Assembly (NCBI GenBank): GCA_000733355.1
Contig: JNVV01000010.1
Location: 156,735-220,734 of the forward strand
Source of the DNA: Falciphora oryzae
Lineage: Eukaryota; Ascomycota; Sordariomycetes; Magnaporthales; Magnaporthaceae
Direction of reading: 5' to 3'
Length of the DNA stretch: 64,000 nucleotides
A program made the translations under genes and the position numbers. Positions 32,379-44,988 of this stretch are shown here, in pieces. The notes below the pieces were generated by a model. That model saw nothing but the letters and a program-made list of their open reading frames with translations. It was not told the origin of the DNA and did no database searches. The first letter of the stretch is position 1, and each line of letters starts with the position of its first letter.

Positions 32379-33958
32379 CTTTCTTGCACAGCGGAATGGC
32401 ACAAGCCCTGGGTTTGCAGTGTCGAGCGGGAAAGTTTTTGTTTAGGCAGCCGGCACGAGTTCGTGATGGATCCCTAGGCAGGCAATCGGGGTTGATATTT
32501 TGAGGCGTTGGTGCGCACGCGGCGGGACGTGCTGGTTGGCTTTCCGTGCCGAGCTCTTGTCTTCAATCCCTACAGCCCGACCTGGGGTGCAGTGGGGGAA
32601 CAGACTGTATGCGGCCGCGTTTGTTTCTGGCTGGTGGTGGGCAGCACTCACAGCTTGGGCACGGACCACTTGAGATTCAAATCCCCGCCCACCTTTTTTG
32701 GCACCTTCCAGGACCAAGCCCATCAAATAATCCCCTTGCATTGTAGACGGCACACCCTCTACCCATGGGAATCGTATTTCCTACGGATACTACAGGGACA
32801 AGAGAGAAAAATCTCGCCACAACGACCAGTAGGGGGATCAGGGCAGATAGACAAGAAGTATTTGGCTGTCATCTCGATAGGCACAATAGCAAGTGCGACC
32901 ATAAGTCTAGGCAACAGAGGCAGGCAGGCATGTCAGGTAGAGAGGATAACCTTCATAAAATGGCTTCTATCTGACCCCTGCCAGGCGTGAATCCCAGCCC
33001 ATGCTTGCAAGCCCGACCATACGCCTTCCCACCCTTGCCCAAACCTCCCAATCTGATATTTGCTATCCCCGAGCCCGTCGTCCTGGACAGAAGCATTAAA
33101 AAAAAAAACCCCCCAAAAAATCCCTTCCCATAGGCCTCAGGAAAGGGTAAGTGTGCCACACACAGTAGGCTCACCAAAGAAAAGACCGAGATGAGGGGGG
33201 CCAGCATGTGCCGCTAACCAAGTGATGGTCCGCGACGACAACTTCCCGATAATCGTGAGAACATACGTCCAGCCGAGATCGCCCAGACTCTTGCTCCCGC
33301 ACCTGAAAATCGCGAATAAAATAAAACTAACTGTTGTGTTTAGAGACAAAGGGAGGTAGAATAAAAGGACACGAGGAAGAATAAAAGGAGAATAAAAAGG
33401 AGAAGAAAAGATGAGGCAAGAGACAAACAAAGGGTTGCCCGGTCTCCGCAGATTGTATTTGTAGAGTTGAGATATAACTTCAGACCGCCAGACTCCTCGC
33501 CAATTCGCCGCAACTATAATCAAGGGATGGGGATGGTGGTGAGGTGATAACAGGTGACAGAGTCCCATAGCTTAAGCCAGCTCTCTGTCGAGTCGTAACG
33601 TCGTGATCCGAAACAAAAGAAAGCTGAGGGGTATAAGGCGGCGTATGCATTGTATTCCAGTGGCGTCGGTTGTTGTTTGTTTGTTTGTTTGTTTTGTGCT
33701 GTCATTTCGTGGCTCCGGTTTTGGTATTTTGATTGGGTTTGTTTTTCTGAGCATGTCTTTTTTTTTTTTTTTATTTCTTATAGTGGTGCGCGTGTTGGCT
33801 TTTTTTTTNNNNNNNNNNNNNNNNNNNNNNNNNNNNNNNNNNNNNNNNNNNNNNNNNNNNNNNNNNNNNNNNNNNNNNNNNNNNNNNNNNNNNNNNNNNN
33901 NGCGCGTGTTGGCTTTTTTTTTTTTTTTTTTCTTTGTTTTTGCTTCGGAAGCCGTTGA
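32379..33958. other. Intergenic region between lsm2 and hap2, with an assembly gap
   Basis: About 1.6 kb holding the lsm2 promoter on the left and the hap2 3' region on the right. It contains an imperfect tRNA-like inverted repeat near 32636-32693 (rejected as a gene), A/T-rich sequence from 33090, a (TTTG)n run near 33674-33695, long T runs and the N run at 33809-33901. Confidence 0.45.
33809..33901. other. Assembly gap (93 N) with duplicated flanks
   Basis: The same 13 bases, GCGCGTGTTGGCT, followed by a T run, lie immediately left (33788-33808) and right (33902 onward) of the gap. This suggests two overlapping contig ends that were not merged. Confidence 0.95.
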
Positions 33959-34957
33959 TCATCTGTCGTCCTCGGCATCCTCTTCATCATCATCCTCCGG
34001 ACTCTCCGTTTCCACCTTGGTTCGCTTGTTAGCCGCATTGGACGAGGCGGTGGATTTTCGCTTCGTGCCCGCACCTGCCGTCTCCGTCTTGCCCGGTGCC
34101 GATTCGGCATCTGCCTTAGAGACTCCATCGGCGCCCATCTCCTTCTTCTTCTCTATCTCGAGAACCTCATCGGCTGTCAGGAAGCGCCCGCCCGGGCCAC
34201 GGGGCCGTCGCATGGCATGGTTGTGCCTGGACTCGTGCAAGTAGGGCTTGCGACCCTTTGACGTCAGTCGTAGGGCTTCCTCCAAGCGCTGCCTCGCTAC
34301 TCTGCGCTTGAGAATGCGATGGAACTGCTTCGCGTTGACGTAGAGCGGCGACTCCTCGACAGCACCCGGCTGGATCTCGGGCGACTGCGGCGGAGGGTGC
34401 ATCTGCTGCGCGGGCATCGGAGGCGGCGCGGCGCCGGGTCGAGCGCCTGCGTGGTTCATCATGGCTTGCGCGTTCGGAACGCCTGGACTGGTGACCTGGC
34501 TCAGGCGGCGCTGCGGCAAGTTGTTCAGCTGCTGCGGCGACCGTGGACCAGGCCTGGCCTCCTTCTTGGCGTTCGCTCCAGCAATCCGCGGCGATGTTTG
34601 CTGCAGGCTAGGATCCTGGGAAACACCGTATGGATAGCCCGACCCTGACGCCGCAGCGGTGGCTGCCAGTGCGGCGGCTTGGATCTGCGGCATAGCGTAG
34701 TGCATGCCCTGCTGGGGCACGCCGTACTGCGATTGATACATGGTGTGCCCTTGACTCGCGTTGGTCGACTGTGATTGCTGTTGCTGTTGCTGCTGCGGTT
34801 GCTGCTGCGGTTGCTGCGAGGCTTGCGAGGAGAGGATCGGCGAGGCCTGGTGTGCGTGCTGGAGGGATGGCGAGGTGACGCTGTTGGACGTCGCCGAGGT
34901 CTGATATGCTGAGTGTGTGCTCTGTGTTGGTTGCTGGTATTGCGCGTACTCCATCAT
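33959..34957 (-). CDS. hapB: CCAAT-binding factor subunit Hap2/HapB (NF-YA)
   Basis: A single exon of 332 residues. The NF-YA core at about 198-262 includes [12 protein letters not shown] (subunit association), then [10 protein letters not shown] and the DNA-binding [19 protein letters not shown]. The N-terminal half is rich in Gln, Ser and Pro (polyQ at about residues 50-65), an activation-type region. The C-terminus is acidic ([10 protein letters not shown]) after a basic K-R-T-K. With HapC and HapE it binds CCAAT boxes in promoters and controls respiration, iron and redox genes. The stop lies 57 bases from the assembly gap. The start M-M-E-Y-A-Q-Y is the first in the frame. The upstream region is about 9 kb without genes. 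Confidence 0.96.
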   Translation of the reverse strand: MMEYAQYQQPTQSTHSAYQTSATSNSVTSPSLQHAHQASPILSSQASQQPQQQPQQQQQQQSQSTNASQGHTMYQSQYGVPQQGMHYAMPQIQAAALAATAAASGSGYPYGVSQDPSLQQTSPRIAGANAKKEARPGPRSPQQLNNLPQRRLSQVTSPGVPNAQAMMNHAGARPGAAPPPMPAQQMHPPPQSPEIQPGAVEESPLYVNAKQFHRILKRRVARQRLEEALRLTSKGRKPYLHESRHNHAMRRPRGPGGRFLTADEVLEIEKKKEMGADGVSKADAESAPGKTETAGAGTKRKSTASSNAANKRTKVETESPEDDDEEDAEDDR

Positions 34958-37900
34958 ACTGGAAGCTGGCGACTGGGGTTATTGCGCCAACAACAGCCGT
35001 GACCAGTAAAGCCGGCTGCTGGGGTAAGTCGAGGGTGGTTCGCGCAGCTGTGTGGCCCGTTCGCGTTGTGCACCCGGGAAGCTTGTATACCGTTTGTTGG
35101 CGCGAGATTGGTGGAGCCGAGAGCACAGTTCGGTTGTGATGGCCGGTGGGAGGACAGGTGTAGCAGGCAAAAGCTGAGAGGAAGCTGGGGCCGTCTGGCT
35201 GCGGAGGACCGAACCTTGTGGGAGGGGCGAAGTTCGGACCTGATTTTGAGAGGATCAAGCCTCACAAAGGGTCCACGCCAAGTTGGGCATGCGCTGAGCA
35301 GGGCTGTCGTCACTTGGGTACCCGCGACGTCGGTTGGGATGTGCACACCCAATCTGCTGGGTATGCGTGGATGCGCTGGCAGTTGTCTGGGTGGACCTTT
35401 GATTGGCTGCGCTGTGGCATATGCGAGCTGATGTAGCCCTTTGTTTTGAAAGGGGAGGGGGCTGTGGCTAGGCCCTGGGCTGCAATGGGGCGAGCAGAAA
35501 ACGGAGGGCGGGCAGAGCCACTTGAAGAGCCGACGGCTTGTGGCTAGGTAGGTAGGTACCTAGGCACCTAGACAGGCAGGTAGTGGCGATGCCTAGTTGT
35601 CGCAGACAGGGACAGAGCACCGGCCTGCGTGCGGGACGGCGCGAGAATTATTCAGTGGCCAGAGGAGCCAGTGGGCGATGGTTCAATCAGCCAGCCAGTG
35701 CTTGGGGCTTTCGGGTTTTACGTTGCGAGATCTATCCAACCAGGGTGGTCAGCTCCGAAAATGTTGCGAGATATAAGTGGCGAACGAGGAGAGGGGGTGG
35801 TCGGTGATGGGCGAGAGAATTTGGCGCCTCGGACGGAACCCTGGGCCACCATTTGATGCGCTGGCATGCATGACGGGATATGCAGGCTCCAGACACTAGG
35901 GGGGCCCCACATCGCCGACCAGCTCAGCAATACTCCCGCTTGGAAGTTAGAACCGCGCCTGCTTGGATCCTTGCCTGGCACCCGGTGGCCTCAGAGGGCG
36001 AGGAAACGTAGCAAGAAACCGCAGCGCATCGCCTCAGTGGTGTCGAAAAAGAAAGCAGGGTGGGAAAATAAGCAAAGACAGAAAACGCAAGAAGCGAAGT
36101 GAAAACAACGGCGAGGGTGGGCAACCCGGGCAGCCACAAGCTTCGAGCCTGCAGAGAGCCGTCAGGCCACCACAAATCCTTGCTGTGGCACCTGCTGGGA
36201 GCCTCGATTGACACAGCATGGCCAGAGAGCCTGTTACGAGATGACGCACACAAACAGGCTGACGGGGAGAACCGAAGCGCGAGGATCGGATCGTCCAACT
36301 TCAACCTTCCATCGTCGTGTGACGACGGCTGCTACTTGGCAGCCACTCTCGCAGGCCCAGGACAACAGATGCGGAGGAGTCAAAGAAACGACAGCTACCG
36401 CGTGGGGATGTGATCTGGTGGATAGCCAGGAGGTCCAGGTACCGACACATCACAGAGGCAGAGCGCCAGCTCAATGGGCGGTGGAGGCCTGGGCAGGAGG
36501 AGCGTTGCCATGGGAGGGTGAGGCAGTGGCAAGCCATGCTGGGTGTGGTGGATAGGACGCTGGGATGGGCGTGTTGGGCAGGGATGTAAAGTAGGGGGGA
36601 TGCGAGCGTACCGTGCTGTCAAGGCAGGCAGACGACAGCCCGAGGCGGGCTTAGTGGTGGTGGTGGGTGGGGATGTCTGGGGAACCGGCGGTGTAAACGG
36701 CTGTTGAAGGTCGCCCGCGGGTTAGAGATGCCGGGCAGAGACGCCGGTTGCATACAAACGAGTCCTTGATCTCGCGAGAACGGAGCGAGACCACAATGAG
36801 CATCTGCCGGAGGAAGGATGATATAAGGAAAGCCGCATGCCATCATCCGCAAGCCAGAGAGGGTTCGCTGGGTAAGCGACTCGGCAGCGAGTCGTTGCTT
36901 AATTTGGGCGGCCGAGAGGGGGGTGGATACCTAAACATAGGGTGGGAGGGAGTGCGGCGGTGTGGATCTAGCCACAACGGGGTGGACGGACGGATGGGGA
37001 GCGGCGCACAGGCAAAGGCGGCTGCAGGCGGACAGGAAAGGAAGAGGGGGACAAACAAGGCAACTTTGGACATCGGCAGGTCTGGAGGCGTGCGCTTTTT
37101 TACTTACCAAGTTGGACGCTGGCGAGGGCGCCAAGCGGGTGGGACAGGCTGTTAGCAGGGCCTTCTCTCGGCCGGCACACAAGCTCGTCTCAGCACTGGG
37201 CCGAAGCTCTTCTTGAGCGATCCCGGCGGCGGCCAAGAGCTCTCTTTTGATCTGCCAGCTGCGAATACCGTCAGGTCCATGAAACTGAACGCGAAGCCAG
37301 GTAATTGCCCTCCGCAGGGAGGAACAATCACCTGACCGGGATTATGGCCAATGGTGGAGGTGAGGGTGAAGCTGGAGATGGTGATAGGCCTCTAGAATGG
37401 AGAGTGTTTCAACAGCTCGAGATGAAGCCGAAGCTGGGGCCCGGGTGCTGATTTGCCAGTAATTTTCCTGCCTCGACGCGCCCAGAAGCGAGCGCTACTG
37501 TCTGGCCGGCGGGTTGTGGGGGCCCCAGGGGGTGCCCAAGCAGCAGCCGACGGGAAGGGAGGGGTTGTGGTTGGTTCTCAGAGGCCCTCGAGCCGTTACG
37601 CGACAACGTACCTTTGGAAGAGCCAGGCGCAATCGTGCGACGGCGGCCACTGCCCAGCGTCGGTTGCTTTTCGGAAGACAATAGCACGGGATGTCTCCCA
37701 AGCTGGGCCGTGTCAGACGCCCGATGCAAAACTTGGATCGGAGGTGCACACCAAACAAAATAAACCGACAAGGGATCCTGAGTATGCCCCTCTTCTTTAG
37801 AATAATTCCAGTGCGTGTCCAGCGAGGGGGGATCCAAACGGTCAACGGGTGGCTTTTTTGCAGAAGCTCTAGTCAGCAGCCAAGCGAGCAGCAGTCTGGC

Positions 37901-40900
37901 GCAAACCCGGTCGGGAGCCTGGAGCGCAATGCAGGCGTGTGGCGCGACTTTCAGGCAGCTCTCGTTGGGCGCTCGCACGCGGGCTGTTTGGGGTGCGGTG
38001 GCGGCTTTCTGGCACCCCCGTCGCGTCGAGGGTGAGGGCTTGGTGGGTTGAAAAATTGCAAAAATAAAAAATAAAAAAAAAAGATAAAAGAGACCAAAGC
38101 GCGGAGGCTAAGCGACACGCGCGAAGGGGAAAGCGAGAAAAATAAAATAAAAAAGCGCCAAACGTCACTGGGCGGAGCGGGAAAATGCGACGAGAGGATT
38201 TGCTCGAATGAAATAATTCGATCGAGTCGAGCGCGGATGTTGATTTGATGGAATTTGGTCGAGGATGGAGACCAAGGCGTTTTGGGGGTTGATTGGTTGT
38301 GGGAGAAAGAAGTCGAGGAGAGTCGAAAGATGATTTGAGGGCAGGCCACAGTCTTTTTACGCCAATGACTGGATGAATCAGCCGTCCAAGTGGAGTCCCA
38401 GCAGGTTTTTCTCTGTCGGCTAATCAGTTCTGGCTGCTCTGCTGTCGCAGCCTTACGCCGGTGGCTCTGGCCGCCCCACTGGGGCATGGCGGTGCGCCTC
38501 CGGCTGGATGCGCTGGATGGGGCTGGCATGGATGGGCAGATGGGAGCTGGCGGCCAAAGTCGGCAGAGGCCTGTTCTTGGCTCCTACTTAGTGATCGACT
38601 ACGCGGGGGGCTGGGGGGCCCTCGCCGAGGGAAGCTCCCGGCCGAGGAGGTGAGCGACAGTGCGCAAGCGCAGCTTCCTCCGCGTCAATCGACCCTGAGC
38701 TTGGCTACACTACGACTTAAGGTTCCTTGAGCGAGTATCACGGGGCGGGCTGTGCGGCTGCCGAGCGAGGCGGACGCCCGCATCATGTGAGTGTCTGTCT
38801 GTGTGAGAAGCCCTCAGGGCGTCACGGCAAAAGGGATCGCAAGGTGGAGACGCGACAGATCGCCCAGGCAAGGATGCCGGCACCAGAAAAAAAAACAGGT
38901 GGACATCCGAGGAAGCAGAACAGAACAGACAGACCATAGGAGGAAGGGCAAGATGAAACAAAATCTCTCTGACTGCCTCCTCCCCATGTCCGTTAAATTT
39001 AGGTGGGTTCTGTGGCATGGCGTCACACGAAATCTCCCAGGGCCGGCGCTTGCACTGTCGAGTGTTCAAGCAGGCCCCAGGTCGCTGAGGACGTAGCAGT
39101 GTCCGCAATAGGGTAAATGTCCGAGTTTGAGCGTGCAACTCGAGCCATGGTACGACGAGGACGTTATGACGGCCCGTCATCCATTGTGAACCCCCGGGCT
39201 TGGATGCGGCCGCCTTTCACGCCCAACACCGCCTCGAGGGTTTGCGTCAGTTGCTCCAACGTGCGAGCCCCTGTCTGCAGCTCGCACGCAGGACTGACAG
39301 CAGCAATGCGCGTGCGTTTAAATGTCGGTGAGAATCTGCCTGCGCGGTTTCTCGACACAGCATTATTTCAATTCTAATTCCAGCCTGGCTGCTTGTCTGT
39401 ATGCACGCCTGCTGCCTCCTTTTAGTTAGTCGCCACGTTTAGCCAGGATCATGGGCGAGCAAAAAGAGTGCAAGATCAACGGGCCTCGGGGCGTCGCTTC
39501 GGTATTCTTGCCGCTGCTTCAAGGTCCGGGTCAGACTGGCAGCACATGAATGGCCGAAAATTGCATGTTTTCAATTTATTTGAGTGGCTGGGCTTTTCGC
39601 AGTTCCCGGCTTATCATTGGTTCATTCCCGGAAAATCCTGAAAGCAGGCAGGATCCACTCGCCGAGCCAGGACCAGTGGCGCCCACCTGCGGTGCTCGTG
39701 ACTCACTGGTTCGTTCCTTGTTTCCTCACATGCCGTCCGAAGGTGGTAAGTTTGCGGGGGCGAGTGAGGAATCCCGTTTTGGGATACGGCTTATTTTTAC
39801 TGCAATCCGACGATGTGTACTCACGTGCGTCGGAAATGTCGCCTTGGAGAAAACACTGCGTGTGATGCAAATTTCGTATAAAAATTGCCTCGAAAATGTT
39901 AGCAACGAGGCGCAAGCACTCGCTACCCTACGTAACACATTTGACTCTCGTTCCCGAAAGCATTCATACCAACTCCAGAACGAAACAGGTTACAGTAGCT
40001 CGAGTAATTTAACTTTGCCGTTGAACGAAATGCATTATTAGTTTTCTTGTTAGCCAGCTAGCCGCTGTGACCCGGTATTGCGTAACCGGCTGCTAGAGAG
40101 CGTGGAAATGTGTCGACTACAAGCTTTAACCCTAGAAGCATATGGGGAAACGGGAAGAAAGAAAATAAAAGAGAAAATGAAATACAGCAAATAAAGTTCT
40201 AAAAAGAAAAAAGAAAAAAAAAAAAAAAAAAACGAAGCGAAAGAGGGAAAAAGGGAAAAAGGGAGAGAGAGAGTGTGTGTGTGTGTGTGAGTGTGTGTGC
40301 GTGTGATGTTGGTGTCCGAATGCTGGTTCGTCTCGCCGTTGTGAAAACAACCCCTCCAGCCTTGCACGCCTACTTATCGAGACACTACCGGCTGATTAAC
40401 ATGTTACCATTTTTATTTCCAGTTAGCAGATAAAAGTAGCAGATATCAAGAGGGTCTCATGGGTCAAGATGATAATGATCACGAGTCTCTTTGTGCATTC
40501 ATATTTTGCTTTACATGGGCTTGTGGGTTGAATAGAAGGAACCGGGAACCTAAGACGAGAGGCATTTTAAGTCTTTGCAGAGGCTTATGCGTTGTCCATC
40601 CATTAATTAGGCCATTGGGATAAATGCTTGTATCTATCTTGATACCAACGATGTATAGCACGCGCAGCTTGTAATCGATAGTATCGCTAACCCCGAAGGC
40701 ATAGTGAGACGATCAGAAAGGAGCTCATAGTGAGTTGAAGGTGGAATACTCAAGGTCCAAGGGAGTTAATAGCAATGGCGGCGACGGCGAGATTCTGAGC
40801 CTCATAGAGTGAAAGACAAGCCCAGTCAAGAGGACTCATCGTCGAGCCTTGCTCGAGACACACAACGATGATGAATGGACTTAGTGATGACTCGGGCGTT

Positions 40901-43900
40901 TCCCCAGAGGCCGTCAGCTTTGAGCTTAATCTCAAAAAAGAATGGGCATCGAGGCTGGAAAATGCAGGCGTCATACACCGGCGCTGTGTATTGCTGGTTA
41001 AGCGTCGTCCAGGCTAGACTGTGAAAAAGTCTGATCTAACGACACACAAGTATAAGACCAAGCCATTAGGATGCCTTGACCGGACGACGGCCAGCATAGA
41101 ATGGGCCTAGCTCCGTGGCTGCCTTTGTGCCGTGGTCCGGCGAGGACGCGGTCTATTCTACAGGGAGTCCGACGAACATGCGCCCTAGCGGCTATTTGTG
41201 GCTTTCACCAGTCGGCTTCCCGAGGAGGGAAAGAGGAGAGCGATGGGAAATGCAGAATAACCGCCTCGAAGCGGCGGTGTGGGCGCGGGAGCAAGGCCAT
41301 GCACTCTGGTGCACCGTGGTAGAAGGCGCAGCGCCCGGAGCGCTCGCGCGGGGCGGGGCGATACGATCCTTCCCAAGGGATTGATTGGAAGCCGGCGTCC
41401 GCTAGATGGGACTGGCGGGAGCGGCCAAAAAATGGCCAATTGTCCATGGCGCCTGCGAAGAGGTGCTGCAGCACCCTGGACCCGCGCGCGCCTGGAGAGC
41501 TGGTGAGACCCGGGAGGGACGCGGGCCTCGAGCCTCCAGGACCCCCCATGACGACCCGCGCGGGTGCAGCAAGGCGGCAATAGGCATGCGGACAACGGCG
41601 CCGACACCTCTGTGTCTCTTCCTGGCGGCTCCCTACTCCTTAGGCGGCGGCTACGACAGGCCTGGCAAGCGCGGTCGCCACGAGAGGCCGCGTGGGGACG
41701 GGAACTGAGTGGCCGATGGACTAGCCGCCGGCGGTAGCAGAGAGCTGTCTTGAGGCAGACTCAAGAGTCTAAGTGGGAGCTGAGGTTCGTATATGTTGGC
41801 CGGTGTTTCCCCTCATTTCTGAAGTGGCCAGCTCCGAGAGTTCCAGACAAGATCGAGCGAGACAGCCGAGCTTCAGATTTTTTTTTTTTTCTCTCTCTTT
41901 TCCTTACTTTACTCTCTTCCTTGTATCCTCTCTCATCTTGACTGGTTTCGCTACTCGAGTGGCATCCTTTTTCTTTTTTTTCTTCTTAGCCACGTCGCGG
42001 GCATCATAAAAGTCACTTACCACTGGGCGGAGCTGAGGGAATTGCTCACCATCAATCAATATCACCCCTCTTCCCCGCACGCCACCAGCACCATCCAAGG
42101 CTGGTAGCGAAAAGACTGTATCGGGCCGCTACTATTATTTTTATTATCATTATCATCCTTCCGAAGCCGTCACGAGAACCAAACGAGGTACGAAGATCGA
42201 TGTCACGGGCAGCCGGGTGTGGCAGCGATACCTGAGGTTGGAGGTGGTCGTGGCTGCAGGTCAATCACGGGGCCGTGGGCTAAGAATAGGGCACTGGATC
42301 AGCGCTAACGAAGGCCTGCCGGACAGCCAACCAGCGTCGAACCCCGCCTGGAGTGGGCCCCGACACTGATCGACTTTTTCTTTTTATCGTTCGCGAAGCC
42401 TTTTGCAACTGGGCGAGTGGAGCGTCAAGGTTGGTACCGCGATCCCAATGTGTCTCCAGGCTAGCCAAGCTGGCCTTAGCACGACCGCCCTACCCAGCCC
42501 CTCCCCTGGGCAGGCCTAATGAACGCGCGATGTCTGACCTCTGGGGGCACAGCACACAGACTGGGGGGATTTGATCACGTCGCGCTGCGTGCCTGCTGGC
42601 GAATCACAGCCAGGGCTCCCGGCACTTGCTTCCACGACGTCGCTGGCTCCCGGCGCGTCGGCCAATCCTTGGGCACAAAGCGTCGTGCAGCGTGTGGCTT
42701 GACGCCGGACATTTTCCCTCGGCCCCTCCCCTGGCCCCAACGAGCCTGTGCGTTTTTGTCTGCCTGGCTGTGTCGCCACCGGGTAGGTCAGTCTTTCTTT
42801 GCGCTCCCATCCCATCGCCTTCTATCTAGTTCAGGCATTCCATCCCACCCCTCGACCCGACCCGCTAGAGTCTGGCTTGGGGAGACGAAAGGTGGGCGCT
42901 TGTGTCTCAGTGTGAGCTGCCCAGATCAAGGTACCGCCTGCCAACGGAGCTAGCGACTCCAGCAGGGACGACACCCGACTGGACGGCGCCTGGAGTTCCA
43001 GCCCCAAGTGTGTGCTGGGGAGGAGTCCCTCCAGGCGGCACGGGCTGGTGGTACATCTGATGTGCACGGCTGTCCGTCTCCACCCTGCGCAGGCTATCCA
43101 CCTGTGAGTGGGCTGCATGCTGGTCAGCCCGGTCGCAGCCAGTCCAGCCGGCCAACCGGCCAGTGGTTGCGCCAACACAGGCGGCGGCCCTCGCTGCGAC
43201 TCCAATGCAGGGCTAAAGCACGTCTCAGCACATCTTGGGAGGAGCGCACGAACACACGCAGGCCAAAAACGGGGGGCGGCTGTTGACTGCTATCTCTTCC
43301 TCCTCGGCTACTTTGTTTGCTGGACCCTGCTCTGGCGCTGGCGCTGGCCGTCTGGAGCGCTCCACCAACCAATCATTCCCGACGCTGCCCGCTGACACGC
43401 GCCAAAGAGACACAAAAGAGGGATAATTGACATTGAGTGAGAAGCTAGCTAGCTGCCTTAGGTGCCAAGCACAACAGAGGAAACGCGGGCCAGACCCCTA
43501 CCTAGCGATCCCGCCGAAGCGCCAGGCGCCCATCAGCCAACCAGCGCGCCTCGGTGGCACGCAGCAGCCCCCCCACCTCTGCTCGCGCTTCCTCCCTTTT
43601 AGCATCATTAACCCTGTCAGCGCGCTCTCCCACTCTCGCTCCCCTGCCCTGCCACCCCCGACGACCCATCGATTCGGATCACATTACGACCCATCTTGCC
43701 CGCCCAGGCGCGCGGGGATCCGGGAGGTACAGTGACAGACACAGGTACCCACTGGCGCTCCGTCCTGCCTCCGCCCCTGGCCCGTGGCACTTGCCTACCT
43801 TGTCGAGGTACCTTGTCTCCCTAGGTACCTTGCCTTCTGCCTACCTCACCTTCGGACCAAGCCCGCTGCTTGCTTTACCGCCGGGCGAACCGCACGCGGT

Positions 43901-44118
43901 TCTGACACACCCGCCAGCAGCTTTCTAATATAACCAACCGCCTGCCCTCCCGTCTCCTCTGCTCCATCCTTCCCCCCCACAACTGCCGACTCCTCCTACC
44001 TCTTCTTCCCCCACGGGCAAGTCGACTTGACAGTTCCATCGTGTCGCAGGTTGCTCTCCAAGTCATTTGCTTGACTGGACTTGATAGCCTTGATCGCCGG
44101 CATCTCCCCTTTGTCATC
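34958..44118. promoter_or_regulatory. Long gene-free region upstream of hapB, about 9.2 kb
   Basis: I find no recognisable gene over this stretch. Open frames are short and show no domain or family resemblance. Composition changes along it: GC-rich with TAGGTAGGTA and GGCAGGTAG runs near 35545-35582, purine-rich near 36050-36110, A/T-rich at 38040-38160 and 39540-40480, and GC-rich again at 41100-43900. It may hold a very long hapB leader with introns, non-coding RNAs, or decayed sequence. The right end should hold the promoter of the gene starting at 44119. Confidence 0.45.
40272..40305. repeat. (GT)n-rich microsatellite next to GA and A runs
   Basis: Imperfect GT units follow (GA)n, and an A-rich stretch lies at 40200-40235. 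This is low-complexity intergenic sequence. Confidence 0.8.
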
Positions 44119-44988
44119 ATGCCTTCGACCACCAAGCCCAAGCTTCCGGCGCTCACCACGCCAGTCACGGCGTCCTTCCCTGCTGACGCCCTGGCCTCGG
44201 CTGTCTCTCTCAAGACGCCGCTCTCGGCCGTGCTGCGTGATCCGCTTGCTTCGGCTGGCCTGCCATCCGCCGGTCTCCCGTCCGCCGGCATGGCCTCCCC
44301 ATTTAGCGCCGTCGCCATGGTCAAGACGGAGGAGGCGTTGGCCAAGACGCCTATTACCCCGCCAATCGCATACCTCGACTTCCTGAAGCTTGCCAGCCCC
44401 GTCCTGGCCAGCCCGCCGCCGACTGCCGGATGCGCAAAGTCCAAGCTGAGCAGGACCTCGACATCTGCGTCCAACGACAGCACAAAGTCGTCTTCGTCGG
44501 ATGAGGCGGCCGAGGACCGGGCTGACGGCGAGCTGGTCGACAGCGCACCATCGACAGCAACCAGCGACGCTAGCGAGTGCTCATGCGACTGCGACCACAT
44601 CCACAAGTCCCCGGCGGCCAAGGCGGCCAACGCTCCCGCATCACCCTTTGCCAACCACCCGCTGTCCGCCCCCGCCACGGGCGCAACCACGTTTGCGAGC
44701 ATGAGGATCCCGCCCTCGCCCGCCACAGGGAACGTGGACTCACCCGTCCAGTCGCCCTTCAGCGCCCGTTCTGTGCGCTCTCCGTTCGACTGGGAGGCTG
44801 CGTTGAAGGCCCGGAGGTACAACGAGGTCAACAAGGTCAGCAGCAACGGCCATCTCCAAGGCTGCAGCAAGGCCGCAGCAACGCCCCGCACCAGCGTCAG
44901 GCACATCCGCGAAGTGGTCACGAGAACAGTCACCTACACACCCCGCATGGACCCTGCACCCAAGGGAAAGAGGAGGAAAGTCCAGTGA
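44119..44988 (+). CDS. Conserved-looking fungal protein of unknown function with repeated SPF motifs
   Basis: The frame is open from 44041; the likely start is the ATG at 44119 (M-P-S-T-T-K-P-K-L-P-A-L), giving 289 residues. It is Ser/Pro/Ala-rich and mostly disordered. Features seen: L-K-T-P-L-S-A-V-L-R-D-P-L near the start, a T-P-I-T-P-P-I-A-Y segment, a cysteine cluster C-S-C-D-C-D-H-I-H, an S-P-A-T-G motif and several S-P-F motifs, including R-S-P-F-D-W-E-A-A-L. The end is V-R-H-I-R-E-V-V-T-R-T-V-T-Y and then a basic G-K-R-R-K-V that looks like a nuclear localisation signal. The many T-P and S-P sites suggest control by proline-directed kinases. I believe similar proteins occur across Sordariomycetes, but I do not recognise a named family or function. 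Confidence 0.75.
   Translation: MPSTTKPKLPALTTPVTASFPADALASAVSLKTPLSAVLRDPLASAGLPSAGLPSAGMASPFSAVAMVKTEEALAKTPITPPIAYLDFLKLASPVLASPPPTAGCAKSKLSRTSTSASNDSTKSSSSDEAAEDRADGELVDSAPSTATSDASECSCDCDHIHKSPAAKAANAPASPFANHPLSAPATGATTFASMRIPPSPATGNVDSPVQSPFSARSVRSPFDWEAALKARRYNEVNKVSSNGHLQGCSKAAATPRTSVRHIREVVTRTVTYTPRMDPAPKGKRRKVQ

Noticed and set aside
32636..32699. GGTGGGC...GCCCACC inverted repeat with a GATTCAAATCC B-box-like stretch and a T6 end, resembling a tRNA
   Set aside because: The span is only 58 nt, the T-stem does not pair, and no D or anticodon arm can be drawn. At most it is a chance match or a decayed tRNA-like piece.
33603..34244. Plus-strand frame crossing the N run at 33809-33901 into the hapB antisense strand
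   Set aside because: Built from T runs, N and hapB antisense sequence.
40750..40974. 74-codon minus-strand frame (M-T-P-A-F-S-S-L-D...) in the 9 kb desert
   Set aside because: Short and without domain signature; could be a decayed gene fragment, but nothing supports it.
43875..44933. 352-codon minus-strand frame opposite the SPF-motif gene
   Set aside because: The plus-strand frame has the better start context, the nuclear signal and family-like motifs; the minus frame is a codon-bias shadow.
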